Positions 1 through 9,329 are shown, counted from the first letter of the stretch. The stretch is DNA of 64,000 bases from Phycisphaerales bacterium UBA5793 (GCA_002418285.1 DIDT01000057.1:1-64000), one strand, 5' to 3'. The notes: generated by a model not told the origin, from the letters alone. Made by a program: numbers and translations.

Positions 1-48
1 CAGGGGGAGTGTGCGGTCAGCCAACTGGTGGTCCATCGGTTTGAGTAG
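1..48 (+). CDS. HAF-repeat secreted protein, 3' end only
   Basis: The window opens inside a reading frame whose last 15 codons give the ending C-A-V-S-Q-L-V-V-H-R-F-E before a TAG stop. This is the same C-terminus as the two complete HAF-repeat proteins that follow, and its first 15 bases are identical to the matching stretch of the gene ending at 3168. It is therefore the tail of a third tandem paralogue; the rest lies outside the window. Function of these proteins is unknown; the family is secreted. Confidence 0.8.
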   Translation, partial: QGECAVSQLVVHRFE

Positions 49-108
49 GAGCACCCGGATGGCGGAGAGAAGAACATGCCAAACAAACGTACCTGTCCCG
101 TTTTCTTG
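49..108 (+). repeat. Duplicated intergenic leader, copy 1
   Basis: The bases after the stop at 48 resemble those after the stop at 1545. Both begin GAGCA-CCG, contain a purine-rich site (GGAGAG here, GAGGAG in the other copy), then an ATG followed by codons starting M-P-N, and both end in the shared string GTCCCGTTTTCTTG. One base is inserted in the second copy, so the two leaders read on in different frames. This indicates that the HAF genes arose by tandem duplication that included the intergenic DNA. Confidence 0.6.
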
Positions 109-147
109 CCCGGCCCTGACCTTGATGCGACTCGGAACGGATGTTCC

Positions 148-1545
148 ATGACGCCTCTAAGTGCGACTCTCCAAACGCTCGTCGCGACGGCTGCATTGGT
201 TGGTGGACTCGGGCTCTGCACTCAAGCGCGCGGCCAGGAGGCCGCTCGCTTCGCGATCGTTGACATGGGCAACATCGGATTCAGCAACACCGCGACGCCG
301 CGCGCGATAAACAATCGCGGGACGGTAGTTGGCGATACCTTCGATATCTCTATCGGTCGAGTGCGGGCCTTTGTCTGGCGCGATGGCGTGGTCGAGTTCC
401 TGCCTTCACTGACTGAGGGGTTCAGCGCCACCGCGTACGACGTTAATGAGGACGGCGAAGCGACAGGTGTGAGTTATGTTCAGATGAGTGTACAGCACGC
501 CGTGAAGTGGCTCGCGGACGGCACGGCAATTGACATGGGCACATTGGGCGGCGAAGACTCGTTCGGCTACGGGATTAGTGATGCGGGGCTGGTTGCAGGC
601 TCGTCGGATCGTCCGGATGGAGTGCGACACGCCTGCCTGTGGGAGAATGGTCAGTTGATCGATCTGGGCGATCTCGGCCGTCCGGCAAGCGGCGCGACGG
701 CAGTGAACGAATCGCGGCAGGTCGTGGGAATCGCCGGGATTCAACCGTTTGGTAATCGGGCGTTTTTGTGGGAAGATGGAGAGATCTTTGACCTCGGCAC
801 GCTGCCCAATGGTGCACAGAGCATCGCGAACGATATCAACGACGCCGGAGTGATTGCCGGATACGCTACGGCGTCAACGGGAGAGCGACACGCGGTCGTT
901 TGGGAGAATCGAGCAATCCGGAGTATTCACCGACCCGCGATTGGGTACGAGTCGCTTGGGTACGCGATCAACTCGATGAACCAAATTGTCGGGTATCTCG
1001 ACGTTGATGGCGAGTTCGACCACGTTGGCGGGTTCCTGTATGAGGGTAACGGACCGATGGTGAATCTGCTCACCCTCCTGCCTCCGCGCCACACCTGGCG
1101 GCAGATCGTCACTGGATTCGACATCAACGACCTTGGTGAGATTGTCACGTACGGGGATCGTGATGGTGGAAGCAACTATGCGTACACCGCCGTCCTCATC
1201 ACGCCCGTGCACCCAACCTTGACATTGCAGGGCCCGCAACCCGGCCGGGCCGGGACGCTCAACGGACTGCGCGTCACGGGCTGCACGCCTGGTGAGCGGG
1301 TTTCATTCTTCTACAGCACACACGGTGGTGGCACTTTGGTCCCCGGCTGCAACCACACCGACGGCGTGACGCTCCAACTCGATGACCCGATCCAGATCGG
1401 CTCCGCCGTCGCCAACCAGAACGGCGTCGCGACGCTCACACGCTTCGTCCCGATCGGCGCCCGCAACCTCGGCGATGTGCTCATCCAGGCCGTGCAACAG
1501 AACGGCTGCAGGATCAGCCAGTTGGTGGTGGAGCGGTTTGAATAG
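148..1545 (+). CDS. Secreted HAF-repeat protein (HAF-1)
   Basis: A 465-residue protein starting with an Sec-type signal peptide that ends near A-R-G-Q (about residue 30). The body is a run of repeats with the HAF pattern, each holding I-N-x-x-G-x-V-x-G followed by A-x-x-W-x-x-G and D-L-G-x-L (for example around residues 60-110, 125-150, 165-200, 230-260). Such proteins are predicted to fold into an extracellular beta-propeller-like array; no activity is known. The last 100 residues form a separate beta domain beginning L-R-V-T-G-C-T-P-G that recurs elsewhere in this window. An earlier in-frame ATG at 76 exists with a GGAGAG site, but the signal peptide begins cleanly at 148, so 148 is preferred. 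It lies in tandem with two close paralogues. Confidence 0.85.
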   Translation: MTPLSATLQTLVATAALVGGLGLCTQARGQEAARFAIVDMGNIGFSNTATPRAINNRGTVVGDTFDISIGRVRAFVWRDGVVEFLPSLTEGFSATAYDVNEDGEATGVSYVQMSVQHAVKWLADGTAIDMGTLGGEDSFGYGISDAGLVAGSSDRPDGVRHACLWENGQLIDLGDLGRPASGATAVNESRQVVGIAGIQPFGNRAFLWEDGEIFDLGTLPNGAQSIANDINDAGVIAGYATASTGERHAVVWENRAIRSIHRPAIGYESLGYAINSMNQIVGYLDVDGEFDHVGGFLYEGNGPMVNLLTLLPPRHTWRQIVTGFDINDLGEIVTYGDRDGGSNYAYTAVLITPVHPTLTLQGPQPGRAGTLNGLRVTGCTPGERVSFFYSTHGGGTLVPGCNHTDGVTLQLDDPIQIGSAVANQNGVATLTRFVPIGARNLGDVLIQAVQQNGCRISQLVVERFE

Positions 1546-1610
1546 GAGCAACCGACCGCGGTCCGAGGAGCAGTGCATGCCCAACAATCGTTACCAGTCC
1601 CGTTTTCTTG
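1546..1610 (+). repeat. Duplicated intergenic leader, copy 2
   Basis: Second copy of the leader described at 49-108. Here the M-P-N reading frame (ATG at 1577 after an AGGAG site) closes after 34 codons at 1681 instead of running into the HAF gene. I doubt that this 34-codon frame is a gene; it is better read as a decayed copy of the DNA that precedes HAF-1. Confidence 0.5.
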
Positions 1611-1800
1611 TCTGGGTGGACACGTATGGGCTGTTCATTGAGGACGGTTTCGAGAATTTGCATCCCAATGCGCTGGAGTGATCATTGTCGATTGTAGGTC
1701 AAACTCGAGTTCCGCCTGCACTCTTGGAAAGAAGGGTGCAGGCACTTTCTGAACCGCGAAGTTGCTGTCTGTCAGCGCGAGAATAGTGGAGACACCAAAG

Positions 1801-3168
1801 ATGCTGTACTTCCTGTCAAAAATCGTGGCGTTAAGCTCGCTGGTGTGCGGATTGGGTCCAGACGCGAATCCACCTCGGTTCGCGATCATCACCATTCCGG
1901 GTTTTGGCGGAGAGTTGACGACTGCACGGGGGATCAATTCGATCGGGTACGTCACCGGAGCGTCGTTCATTGAGAATAACTACGACTACTTTCCGTACGT
2001 CTATCGCGACGGCACCATGGCCGAACTTCCACTGCTGCCCAGCGGGGAGGTGGCAGAGGGCAGGGCAATCAACGACTTCGATGAGGTTGTCGGAGAGACT
2101 TACCTGACAAACGGCCGACTCGCGACGGCGACCATGTGGGACCGCAACGGGCAGGTGATCGACCTGAACATCTGGCAGTCCGACTTCGCGCGTGCGTGGA
2201 GTATTAACAACGCTGGCCAGGCCGTGGGTGAGGCGAACAATCCTTCGGAAGGCAACCGTCGTCGCGCCGTGCTTTGGGAGAATGGGCAAGTTACGGACCT
2301 CGGAATCCTGCCGGTGCCGGGGCACACTCGCTCAGGCGCCATAGACATGAACGAATCAACCGAAATCGTCGGGAATTCAAGCGGAGCAATTCCTGCGCGC
2401 GGTTTCGTTTGGAGCAGTGGACAATTGACAAACTTGAACTGGCCGGAGGAAGAACCGACTGGCGCGTACGGCATTAACGATCTATCGCAGATTGTGGGAA
2501 CCGGCGACTCGAACCGCGAGGCGGTGCTGTGGGACAACGGAATTCCCTCGACTCTGGCATTGCGACCGAACGATTCTTCTGTAGTCCCCCGGCACATCAA
2601 CAACAGGGGCAACATCGTGGGATACGTACAGCGTAATGTGAGTGGAAGCAGCATCTACGTCATCTGGCCGAATGCCCAGTCGCCGTACGTGGAGGTGCAG
2701 GACCTGCTGCCGCCTCAGTCGCTCTGGCGCAAGATCGAAACGGTCGATGACATCAACGACTCGGCACAGATGGTCGGACACGGCAAGCGCGGGCCGGACT
2801 CCGGCCTCGATGCGCACGGCTTCCTGTTCACGCCTGTCAACTGGACCTTCGGCCTCGCGGCGCCTTCACCCGGCCGGGCGGAAACAACCAACACGCTGCG
2901 CGTCTCGGGCGTAACGCCCGGCGCGACGGTGCACTTCTACTACTCCGCCCACGGCGGCGGCGCCGTCATCCCCGGCTGCACCATCCAGAGCAACGCCATG
3001 CAACTCGAGAGCCCCACACTCATCGGCACCGCGACGGCCAACGGCAACGGCGTCGCCAGCCTCTCGCGCTACGTCCCATCCATCGCCCGCAACAAGTCAA
3101 TCCTCTTCCAGGCCGCAGTGCAGGGGGAGTGTGCGATCAGTCAGCTGGTGGTGTGGCGGTTTGAGTGA
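1801..3168 (+). CDS. Secreted HAF-repeat protein (HAF-2)
   Basis: A 455-residue paralogue of the preceding gene. The start at 1801 gives a short hydrophobic leader (M-L-Y-F-L-S-K-I-V-A-L-S-S-L-V-C-G-L-G); a GTGGAG site lies about 10 bases upstream. Repeats with I-N-x-x-G/S-x-x-V-G and W-x-x-G-Q/I run through the centre, including A-V-L-W-E-N-G-Q-V and D-L-G-I-L. The C-terminal 90 residues are the shared beta domain (S-G-V-T-P-G ... H-G-G-G ... I-P-G-C ... C-A-I-S-Q-L-V-V). Its extreme 3' end is the closest match to the gene fragment at 1-48. Location outside the cytoplasmic membrane is inferred from the leader; the biochemical role is not known. Confidence 0.85.
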   Translation: MLYFLSKIVALSSLVCGLGPDANPPRFAIITIPGFGGELTTARGINSIGYVTGASFIENNYDYFPYVYRDGTMAELPLLPSGEVAEGRAINDFDEVVGETYLTNGRLATATMWDRNGQVIDLNIWQSDFARAWSINNAGQAVGEANNPSEGNRRRAVLWENGQVTDLGILPVPGHTRSGAIDMNESTEIVGNSSGAIPARGFVWSSGQLTNLNWPEEEPTGAYGINDLSQIVGTGDSNREAVLWDNGIPSTLALRPNDSSVVPRHINNRGNIVGYVQRNVSGSSIYVIWPNAQSPYVEVQDLLPPQSLWRKIETVDDINDSAQMVGHGKRGPDSGLDAHGFLFTPVNWTFGLAAPSPGRAETTNTLRVSGVTPGATVHFYYSAHGGGAVIPGCTIQSNAMQLESPTLIGTATANGNGVASLSRYVPSIARNKSILFQAAVQGECAISQLVVWRFE

Positions 3169-3354
3169 GGCTTGAAGCGAAGGCGCGAGCGTACGGCGGA
3201 TGGTTTGGAACGCTGGTTGCGCGTTCGCACTCAGCACCGCAGAGCCGGATTCGGCGTGGCACCCTGGCGATTTGAGATTGATCGTTCATCGCGCAATCGC
3301 ATGGCCTGCGCTCCCCGGCATATGGGACTACGGGTGTGCGCGGCGGGAGGGGAA

Positions 3355-3777
3355 TCAGCTGAGATGTTGGGCGATGGCCTGGGCGAGTTTCGGGGCTTGC
3401 TCTTTGTCCAGCGATCGAGCGGGCCAACTGTGGGGCAGGCCTGAGCCGTCGGCATACTTGGGGATGATGTGGAAGTGGACATGCGGGATGGCCTGGCCTG
3501 CGGGGCGACCGTTGTTCTGGAGGACGTTGTACGCGGTGGCCCCGGTGGCGGTGATGACGGCTTTGGCGATGCGCGGCAGCGCCTTGCCCAGCGCGACGGC
3601 GACGTCTTCGGGCAACTCGTCGAGTTTGACGTAGCGCTTTTTGGGAATGACGAGCGTGTGGCCGCGACTGAGGGGATTGATGTCGAGGAAAGCGAAGACG
3701 TGCTGGTCTTCGTAGACGCGGTGCGAGGGGATTTCGCCGGCGGCGATTCGTTCGAAGAGGGTGTCGAGGTCGCTCAT
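3355..3777 (-). CDS. HIT (histidine triad) family protein
   Basis: A 140-residue protein typical in length for the Hint/HinT branch of the histidine triad superfamily, which hydrolyses nucleoside phosphoramidates and related substrates. The triad H-V-H-F-H-I-I-P lies at residues 99-106, preceded by the usual N-terminal strand pattern (F-x-R-I-A-A-G-E-I-P, F-x-D-I-N-P-L-S-R-G-H-T-L-V-I-P-K). The start at 3777 (M-S-D-L) matches family N-termini better than an in-frame ATG five codons upstream. It is divergent from the SGNH hydrolase gene at 3844. The natural substrate cannot be told from sequence. Confidence 0.92.
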   Translation of the reverse strand: MSDLDTLFERIAAGEIPSHRVYEDQHVFAFLDINPLSRGHTLVIPKKRYVKLDELPEDVAVALGKALPRIAKAVITATGATAYNVLQNNGRPAGQAIPHVHFHIIPKYADGSGLPHSWPARSLDKEQAPKLAQAIAQHLS

Positions 3778-3832
3778 GGTGGGGTTTTCCAATGGGGGAT
3801 TGTGAGGCCTGTGTGAGGATACCCCGGCCCAC

Positions 3833-3838
3833 TAGAAT
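3833..3838 (+). promoter_or_regulatory. Putative -10 box for leaderless SGNH gene
   Basis: TAGAAT lies 5 bases before the ATG at 3844, with no Shine-Dalgarno between. A transcript starting 6-7 bases after this hexamer would begin at or next to the start codon. No good -35 is visible at the usual distance. Confidence 0.4.
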
Positions 3839-3843
3839 GGCCC

Positions 3844-4647
3844 ATGCCTGCGGTGGACCAGCAAGGGCAAACCGGGTCGCGACCCCGCGTGGTTTTGCTC
3901 GGGGCCAGCAACCTGACGCTGGGGATTTCGACGATCACCCAGCTTGCGCGCCGGCAGGTGGGGCAGCCTTGCGACATGTATATCGCTCTGGGGCACGGCC
4001 GATCGTACGGACAGTGGAGCCGCATTTTGGGCCGGGGTCTGCCGGGCATTCTGGAAAGCGATCTCTGGGAAGCGCTGGAGAAGTCGGAGAGCGGGCCGAC
4101 GTATGCGCTGGTGACGGACGTGGGCAACGATGTGGCGTATTGCGTGGATCCTGAGACGATCGCGCGGTGGCTGGCCGAGGCGGTGGCGCATCTGCGGGCG
4201 CATGATGCGCGGATCGTGATGACGTCTCTGCCGCTGGAGAGCATTGCGCGGCTTGGGCGCAAGCGGTTTCATCTGTTTCGCCGGCTGTACTTTCCGACCA
4301 AGCCGCTGACCTATGAGATGATGCACGAAGCCATTGGCGTGTTGGATGAGAAGATGCGGACGATGGCCAAGTGCAGCGGCGTGAAGATCGCCGAACAAAG
4401 CGGCAGATGGTACGGCTTTGATCCGATCCACCTGCGCATGTGGCACTGGAACCATGCGTGGCGGCAGGTGCTGGCGCATTGGGGCGAATCGGATCGCGAA
4501 GCGATCAGACCCGCGGGAACCAAACCACATCACTGGCTCTCGCTGTGCAGTGCGACGCCGGCGCAGCGCACGCTGTGGGGCATGGAGCAGGCGGCGGCGC
4601 AGCCGAGCCGAACGTGGAACGATGGGACGACTGTGTCGTTTTATTAA
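3844..4647 (+). CDS. SGNH/GDSL-type hydrolase
   Basis: A 267-residue cytoplasmic protein (no signal peptide) with the hallmarks of the SGNH hydrolase fold. Block I is V-V-L-L-G-A-S-N at residues 16-23, with Ser22 as presumed nucleophile (G-A-S in place of the classical G-D-S). Block III is D-V-G-N-D at residues 92-96, and block V is F-D-P-I-H at 192-196, giving Asp193 and His196. Members act as esterases, lipases or acyl-transfer enzymes; the substrate here is unknown. It is transcribed divergently from the HIT gene and ends convergently with the VWA operon. Confidence 0.75.
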   Translation: MPAVDQQGQTGSRPRVVLLGASNLTLGISTITQLARRQVGQPCDMYIALGHGRSYGQWSRILGRGLPGILESDLWEALEKSESGPTYALVTDVGNDVAYCVDPETIARWLAEAVAHLRAHDARIVMTSLPLESIARLGRKRFHLFRRLYFPTKPLTYEMMHEAIGVLDEKMRTMAKCSGVKIAEQSGRWYGFDPIHLRMWHWNHAWRQVLAHWGESDREAIRPAGTKPHHWLSLCSATPAQRTLWGMEQAAAQPSRTWNDGTTVSFY

Positions 4648-4732
4648 ATGGCGCGAAGCGGTAGCGCGAGTGTGGTTTGCTCGGGGCGCGGCGGTGGGGT
4701 TCGTCCTCGCTGGCGCTTCGGTCTGGTCGGGA

Positions 4733-7039
4733 CTACAACTGCCCGGTGGCGCGGCGCCAGAACCACTCGGCTGCGAGCAGCGCCAGCAACAGGCTCAGTA
4801 CCCAGGTCCGATCCCAGATTGGTTCGGTGACCGGCTCGGTTTCCGCGGCGATGGCTTCGGCGCGCAGATGGTCGAGCAACGCTTCGGGATGGGACGCATC
4901 GTACATCTGGCCCCCGGTGGCGTGCGCCATGGCGATCAGCGGCGCATGATCGGCGGAGAGATCCAGCCGCTCGCGACTGGGATCGTGTACGACGAATCGA
5001 CTCGTAAGCGTCGGCGGCGACATGCCCGGCGCCTCGAGGCGCACTGAGTAGAGCCCTTCATCGAGTGGCGTGTACTGCGCGGTGAGGCGCGTGGCTGATT
5101 CGTTGGTCGGGCTTGCTTCGAGCGTCTGCTCCACGCCGTCGGGTTTGATGACGGTGATCGTCGGATCGAATCGCGATGCATCGATGTATCGCGTCTGCAC
5201 GGTGATCTCGACATTCTGATGCGGCTGCACGTTGAGGCGACTGAGTGAGAGGCCGATGGACTGGCCGGGCAGCAGTTCGCCGCCACCTGCAAGCCAGCGC
5301 ACGGCGCGGGTCCAGAAGAGTGGAAAGACGGGATCGAAGTCTGCATCGTTGGGCGGCAGCAGGGCCCAGCGCCACAAGCCATCGACAAGAATCGCGAGGA
5401 TGCGGCCGTGGCCGACCTGCTGCGTGGCGACAGCAGCGGGCAAGGCGCCCTGCTGGTCTGTCGCATCGGAACGGGCCCAGATGATCGACGCGGCTCGTTC
5501 GTTTTCGATGCGTGTCTGGGCGATCATGCCGGGCATCTGCGAGAGGATGAGATCGGTATCGCCGAGACCTTCGAAACTGAGTGGATCGCCGACGGACATG
5601 GAGCGGGCAGCGCGGAGGTGGCCGGCGCTGATTTTGTCCTCGCCCCACTGGACGGGGACGACGGGATCAAGCGCGGCGGCAGCGGCGACACCGCGCGCGG
5701 TATCGTCACCGAAGGGCCGGCCGCGCGCGAGCACGAGGCTGCCGCCGTGGTCGGCGAGATAGGTTACAAGTGTTTCGGCTTTCTCGCCGGGGAACCATCG
5801 TTCGATGCCGCGCCCGAGGATGACGACGTCGTAGCGGCTCAGATCTTCGATGGTTGCGGGCGCGGTGGGCGGTCCGGCGGGTTCATCCGGTTCTTCGCTG
5901 ACGTAGCGGGTGATCTCCTCGCGCCGTCCGATGCCGATGATCGTCGTGAGATCGATCTCGGCCGCGCTGCGCAGAGCGTCGATGAGAAACTTGGTATCCC
6001 AATAGGGCTCATTCTCAAAGAGTGCGATGCGAATGTGCTGCCGGGTGATCTGGACGAACGCGTAACTCTGATTGTTGTCGGTGCGACTTTCGGCGATCAG
6101 CGGCTCCACGCGCAGGCGAAACTCGCAGAGCGAAACCATCTCTGACGCAGGTGCTCCATCGTTCGGCGCGGTCGGTGTCACGTTGAAACTGAGTCGAGCC
6201 GGCTCGGCGCCGAGGACGATCGCAGCGCTATCGATCGGCTCACCATTGCGTTCGAGAACGGCCGTGACGTGCTGGCCTTCGAGACCGACCTGGTTGATCT
6301 CGCCGCGCAGAGTGGTGGACTGGCCATCGTGGACGAAGGCATGGTCGGCGGTCAGGCGGATGTTGAGATCGGGTTGCTGGGCGGTGGTGCCGACGGGGAC
6401 GCTGGAGACGGCGATGCCGCGGGCGCGGGCGAGCGACGAGATCGTTGACGCCACAGCGCTGGTCGTATCGCGACCATCCGTGAGGAGGACGATTGAGCCC
6501 AGCGCCGCGTCGGCGTGCTGGATCGTGTCGCGCAGCTCGTCGATCAGTCGCGTCTCGCTACCTGTGGCAGCGAGGCTGTCGAGCGCCTCGGCGGGCAGCA
6601 GGCGCGATTCGGCATCGAAGGCTTGGAGTCGCACGTCGGCCTGGCGGGCGAGTTGGTCGAGAAAGGTCGGAGTGAGCCAATGCTGGCGCAGCCGATCGAG
6701 GCGCGAGAACGATTCGCCGCCATCGGATTCATCATTGACGCACATGCTCGAAGAAGTGTCCACCAGGAGGGTGACGGCGTGGCGCTCGAATTGCGTTTGC
6801 CCCGGGCGCTGACTGACAGGATTGAGCAGCAGCGCGAGCAGCATGGCCAGAGCAAGAAGGCGAATCGTCGCGCAGACGCCGACGTGCAGCCGCGCCAGCC
6901 TTGGCGGCCAGATCATCGCAGCGCTGAAGCGCATGGCGCCGATGCCGAGCGCGGCGGCGGTGATAATGACCAGAACGATCAGCAGCGGGTGGAGCACCGG
7001 CGCCAGAGTCATGGAGGGGAGCGAGGCGGCGGCAATCAT
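4733..7039 (-). CDS. VWA-domain membrane protein with GATase1-like domain
   Basis: A 768-residue membrane protein. Two transmembrane segments (about residues 12-35 and 52-75) precede a von Willebrand A domain whose MIDAS motif reads D-T-S-S-S (V-T-L-L-V-D-T-S-S-S-M). Next come a beta-rich region and a glutamine-amidotransferase-like domain (Y-D-V-V-I-L-G-R-G ... Y-L-A-D-H-G-G-S-L-V-L-A-R-G). A final transmembrane helix lies within the last 25 residues. The start at 7039 overlaps the stop of the upstream gene as ATGA, so the two are translationally coupled. Such proteins usually sit in MoxR-DUF58-BatA operons; here MoxR and DUF58 are absent. Likely role is assembly or inspection of an envelope complex, which is inference. 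Confidence 0.8.
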   Translation of the reverse strand: MIAAASLPSMTLAPVLHPLLIVLVIITAAALGIGAMRFSAAMIWPPRLARLHVGVCATIRLLALAMLLALLLNPVSQRPGQTQFERHAVTLLVDTSSSMCVNDESDGGESFSRLDRLRQHWLTPTFLDQLARQADVRLQAFDAESRLLPAEALDSLAATGSETRLIDELRDTIQHADAALGSIVLLTDGRDTTSAVASTISSLARARGIAVSSVPVGTTAQQPDLNIRLTADHAFVHDGQSTTLRGEINQVGLEGQHVTAVLERNGEPIDSAAIVLGAEPARLSFNVTPTAPNDGAPASEMVSLCEFRLRVEPLIAESRTDNNQSYAFVQITRQHIRIALFENEPYWDTKFLIDALRSAAEIDLTTIIGIGRREEITRYVSEEPDEPAGPPTAPATIEDLSRYDVVILGRGIERWFPGEKAETLVTYLADHGGSLVLARGRPFGDDTARGVAAAAALDPVVPVQWGEDKISAGHLRAARSMSVGDPLSFEGLGDTDLILSQMPGMIAQTRIENERAASIIWARSDATDQQGALPAAVATQQVGHGRILAILVDGLWRWALLPPNDADFDPVFPLFWTRAVRWLAGGGELLPGQSIGLSLSRLNVQPHQNVEITVQTRYIDASRFDPTITVIKPDGVEQTLEASPTNESATRLTAQYTPLDEGLYSVRLEAPGMSPPTLTSRFVVHDPSRERLDLSADHAPLIAMAHATGGQMYDASHPEALLDHLRAEAIAAETEPVTEPIWDRTWVLSLLLALLAAEWFWRRATGQL

Positions 7040-9186
7040 GTCTGCGCCTCCCGCCGCGCGGCGATCAGCGTGATGGAACCTTCGGCGATGGCGCTGAGAG
7101 CGGCGGCGAGCAGCAGCCAAGGCCAGAACTCGATCAGTCGACCTGCACCACGCGGCAGATCACTCGCTCCAGCGCGTTGCGGCGTTTGAATCCTCTCCCG
7201 ATCCGGCGCACTCTCCAGAAATGCCATGGTCCCGGTGTCGGCAGCGCGCAGATCTGACTCACGAGGGTCGATTGTTACACTCGCTCCGGCCAGCCAGCGA
7301 CCCGTAGCGACATCGAGCACGCGCAGGTCACCGACTGTGGTCAACTCATCGAAGTGGATGAGCCGTCGAGATTCATTGATGATCTCCGTGTGCGGCAAGT
7401 CTGGCTCGACGCGGACAGCGGTCGCAGTTCCAACTCGGTCGGGCAAGTCGATGATCGCATCGCGGCCGGGATGCAGCACGGCCAGCGGCCGCTCGCTGGC
7501 GCCGAGCCAGGCCATCCACTCATGAACGAGCGCCGGGAAGAGCGGGCGGCGGGTGAGTTCGGTCGAATCGCGAGCAAGTGAACCGTTGAACATGAGCGCG
7601 CGGCCGCGCCCGATCGGGCCAGCCGCCACAATGGGTGAGCCATCGTCGGCGCGAATGAGCACGGCGGCTCCCGGCGCTGCGTTCGCTTGTGCGAACCGAC
7701 GATGCCGCACGCCGAGCAACGAACCGAGAGCCGGGCCGTCGAAGGACGCCAGCGCTTCGTGGAGGGAATCGGCGCTGCCCCACACGGTCGGCCGCGGCTC
7801 AGGGAGCAGGTTGGCAATAACCAGCGGCAACCCCGGGGCATCGGCGTCAATGGACGCAAAAACGTCTGTTGATGCCGCTGCATCGTTTGAATCGACGATC
7901 CACCACAGTGCACCGCCTCCGCGGACGAATTGGTCGAGTCGTGCGAGCCAGTCGAGTGACAGGCGGCCCGACTCGCAGAGAATGATCGCGTCAAGTTCGT
8001 TCCACGGGACGGGATCGGCACTGTCCTGCGAGGCATTCACGCGCTGAACTGTGTACGGCGACTCGTCGTCGGGGTGGATTGCAGCGGAGAGATACGACGC
8101 AGTGTCGCGCGGCCGGGGTGGCGCGGCAGTCACGAGTAGCACGCGAGTGCTCTCACGAATCGATACCGTCGCGGCCATGGCGTTGTCGGCTTCCAACGCA
8201 TCGGATGGGATTGAGACGCTCAGGCTCATCGCGTCCGCCTGGGTCGCTTCGCACGCAAATACCACCGTGGCAATGGAGTCGGGAAGAATCGTGACCAGCG
8301 CTGGTCGCGGAGCAATCGCGCCGGGTTCAACGTTGCATTCTACTTCGATCGTGGCTGCATGCGAACCGTGATTGGCCACGGTCGCGCTGACCGTGAATGG
8401 ACGGCCTTGCGTCGGTCGGGCGGGCCCAACGGACATGGAAGTCATGGCGAGATTGTCGACTTCGGCTTCGCCGGCAACCGATTCGATGGAGAGGTCACAC
8501 GAGGCGATCGCGCGCGCCACTCCCTGCAGATCGTCAAGGTGTTTCGCCTGGGCATCCGTGAGCAGGATGATCCGACGCACGGGCGCGGTTTGTGAACCAG
8601 ACTGGTCAACGCGCGCTCCCGGCAGGCGGTTGGCCAGGCGCACGGCCTCCGCGAGGTCGGCGGAACCCAGCGTCGGCTGCAACTCATCAAGCGCGTCGCG
8701 CAATGCGGGAAAGTTGCCCGTCAGTCGCGGCAAGGCGGGTTCATTGGTGACGCCGGCGATGATGAGACCGACGCGATCGCTCGCGGGATCGAGTGAATCG
8801 AGGATCTCTCCCGCGCGGCTCACAGCGCCGGCGAACGGCGTAGCGCCATCAATTGTCCGTCCCATCGATGCTGATGCATCGAGAATGATCACAACTTCAT
8901 CGGAACCATCCGCCGCGCTCTCCCGACTCCCTTCCCGCCATCCCGGCCGGGCGAAGGCCAGGGCGATGAGTGCGATGATCGCGATCCGGAGCAACAGCAG
9001 GAGCCTCTGCGAGAGGCGCAGACGCTGGCCACGCTGGGCCTGGGCTATGGCCAGAAAGCGGGCGGTGGGCAGGGCAATGCGCTGCGAGCCGCGCCGGCTG
9101 AGCAGGTGAGCGACGATCGGCAGCGTGACGCCGGCCAGAGCCCAGAGCATCGTCGCGCTTTGCCATTCGAGGAATGCGATCGTCAT
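7036..9186 (-). CDS. BatA-type protein with VWA domain
   Basis: A 716-residue protein with the N-terminal BatA/aerotolerance module: a first membrane helix (M-L-W-A-L-A-G-V-T-L-P-I-V-A-H-L-L), a basic stretch, then a second helix (L-L-L-L-L-R-I-A-I-I-A-L-I-A-L-A-F-A-R-P). A VWA domain follows with the MIDAS sequence D-A-S-A-S-M, then a CARDB-like beta region near residue 220 and a gatase-like region (D-A-I-I-L-C-E-S-G). A C-terminal helix (F-W-P-W-L-L-L-A-A-A-L) anchors the end. It is the first gene of a two-gene operon with the preceding entry and is divergent from lptD. No MoxR ATPase gene is adjacent, which is unusual for this family. Confidence 0.82.
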   Translation of the reverse strand: MTIAFLEWQSATMLWALAGVTLPIVAHLLSRRGSQRIALPTARFLAIAQAQRGQRLRLSQRLLLLLRIAIIALIALAFARPGWREGSRESAADGSDEVVIILDASASMGRTIDGATPFAGAVSRAGEILDSLDPASDRVGLIIAGVTNEPALPRLTGNFPALRDALDELQPTLGSADLAEAVRLANRLPGARVDQSGSQTAPVRRIILLTDAQAKHLDDLQGVARAIASCDLSIESVAGEAEVDNLAMTSMSVGPARPTQGRPFTVSATVANHGSHAATIEVECNVEPGAIAPRPALVTILPDSIATVVFACEATQADAMSLSVSIPSDALEADNAMAATVSIRESTRVLLVTAAPPRPRDTASYLSAAIHPDDESPYTVQRVNASQDSADPVPWNELDAIILCESGRLSLDWLARLDQFVRGGGALWWIVDSNDAAASTDVFASIDADAPGLPLVIANLLPEPRPTVWGSADSLHEALASFDGPALGSLLGVRHRRFAQANAAPGAAVLIRADDGSPIVAAGPIGRGRALMFNGSLARDSTELTRRPLFPALVHEWMAWLGASERPLAVLHPGRDAIIDLPDRVGTATAVRVEPDLPHTEIINESRRLIHFDELTTVGDLRVLDVATGRWLAGASVTIDPRESDLRAADTGTMAFLESAPDRERIQTPQRAGASDLPRGAGRLIEFWPWLLLAAALSAIAEGSITLIAARREAQT

Positions 9187-9292
9187 GTTCGGTTCCGCCC
9201 GCTGCCGGGCATGGGGTATGTTCTCTGCTGATTAAACGGTCGATCGCCGCCGGCGGCCGCAGGAATGCCTCAAGTCGATCCGTGGCGGGAGG

Positions 9293-9321
9293 TTGCCGGT
9301 CCGAGGCCCTTTCGGTATGAT
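9293..9321 (+). promoter_or_regulatory. Sigma70-type promoter of lptD
   Basis: TTGCCG at 9293-9298 and TATGAT at 9316-9321 are separated by exactly 17 bases. The -10 box ends 8 bases before the GTG at 9330, so the transcript would begin within a few bases of the start codon. Confidence 0.6.
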
Positions 9322-9329
9322 CGCCGCTG

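Noticed and set aside
1577..1681. A 34-codon gene with an AGGAG site
   Set aside because: It is the frame-shifted copy of the leader before HAF-1, so it is better explained as duplicated non-coding DNA.
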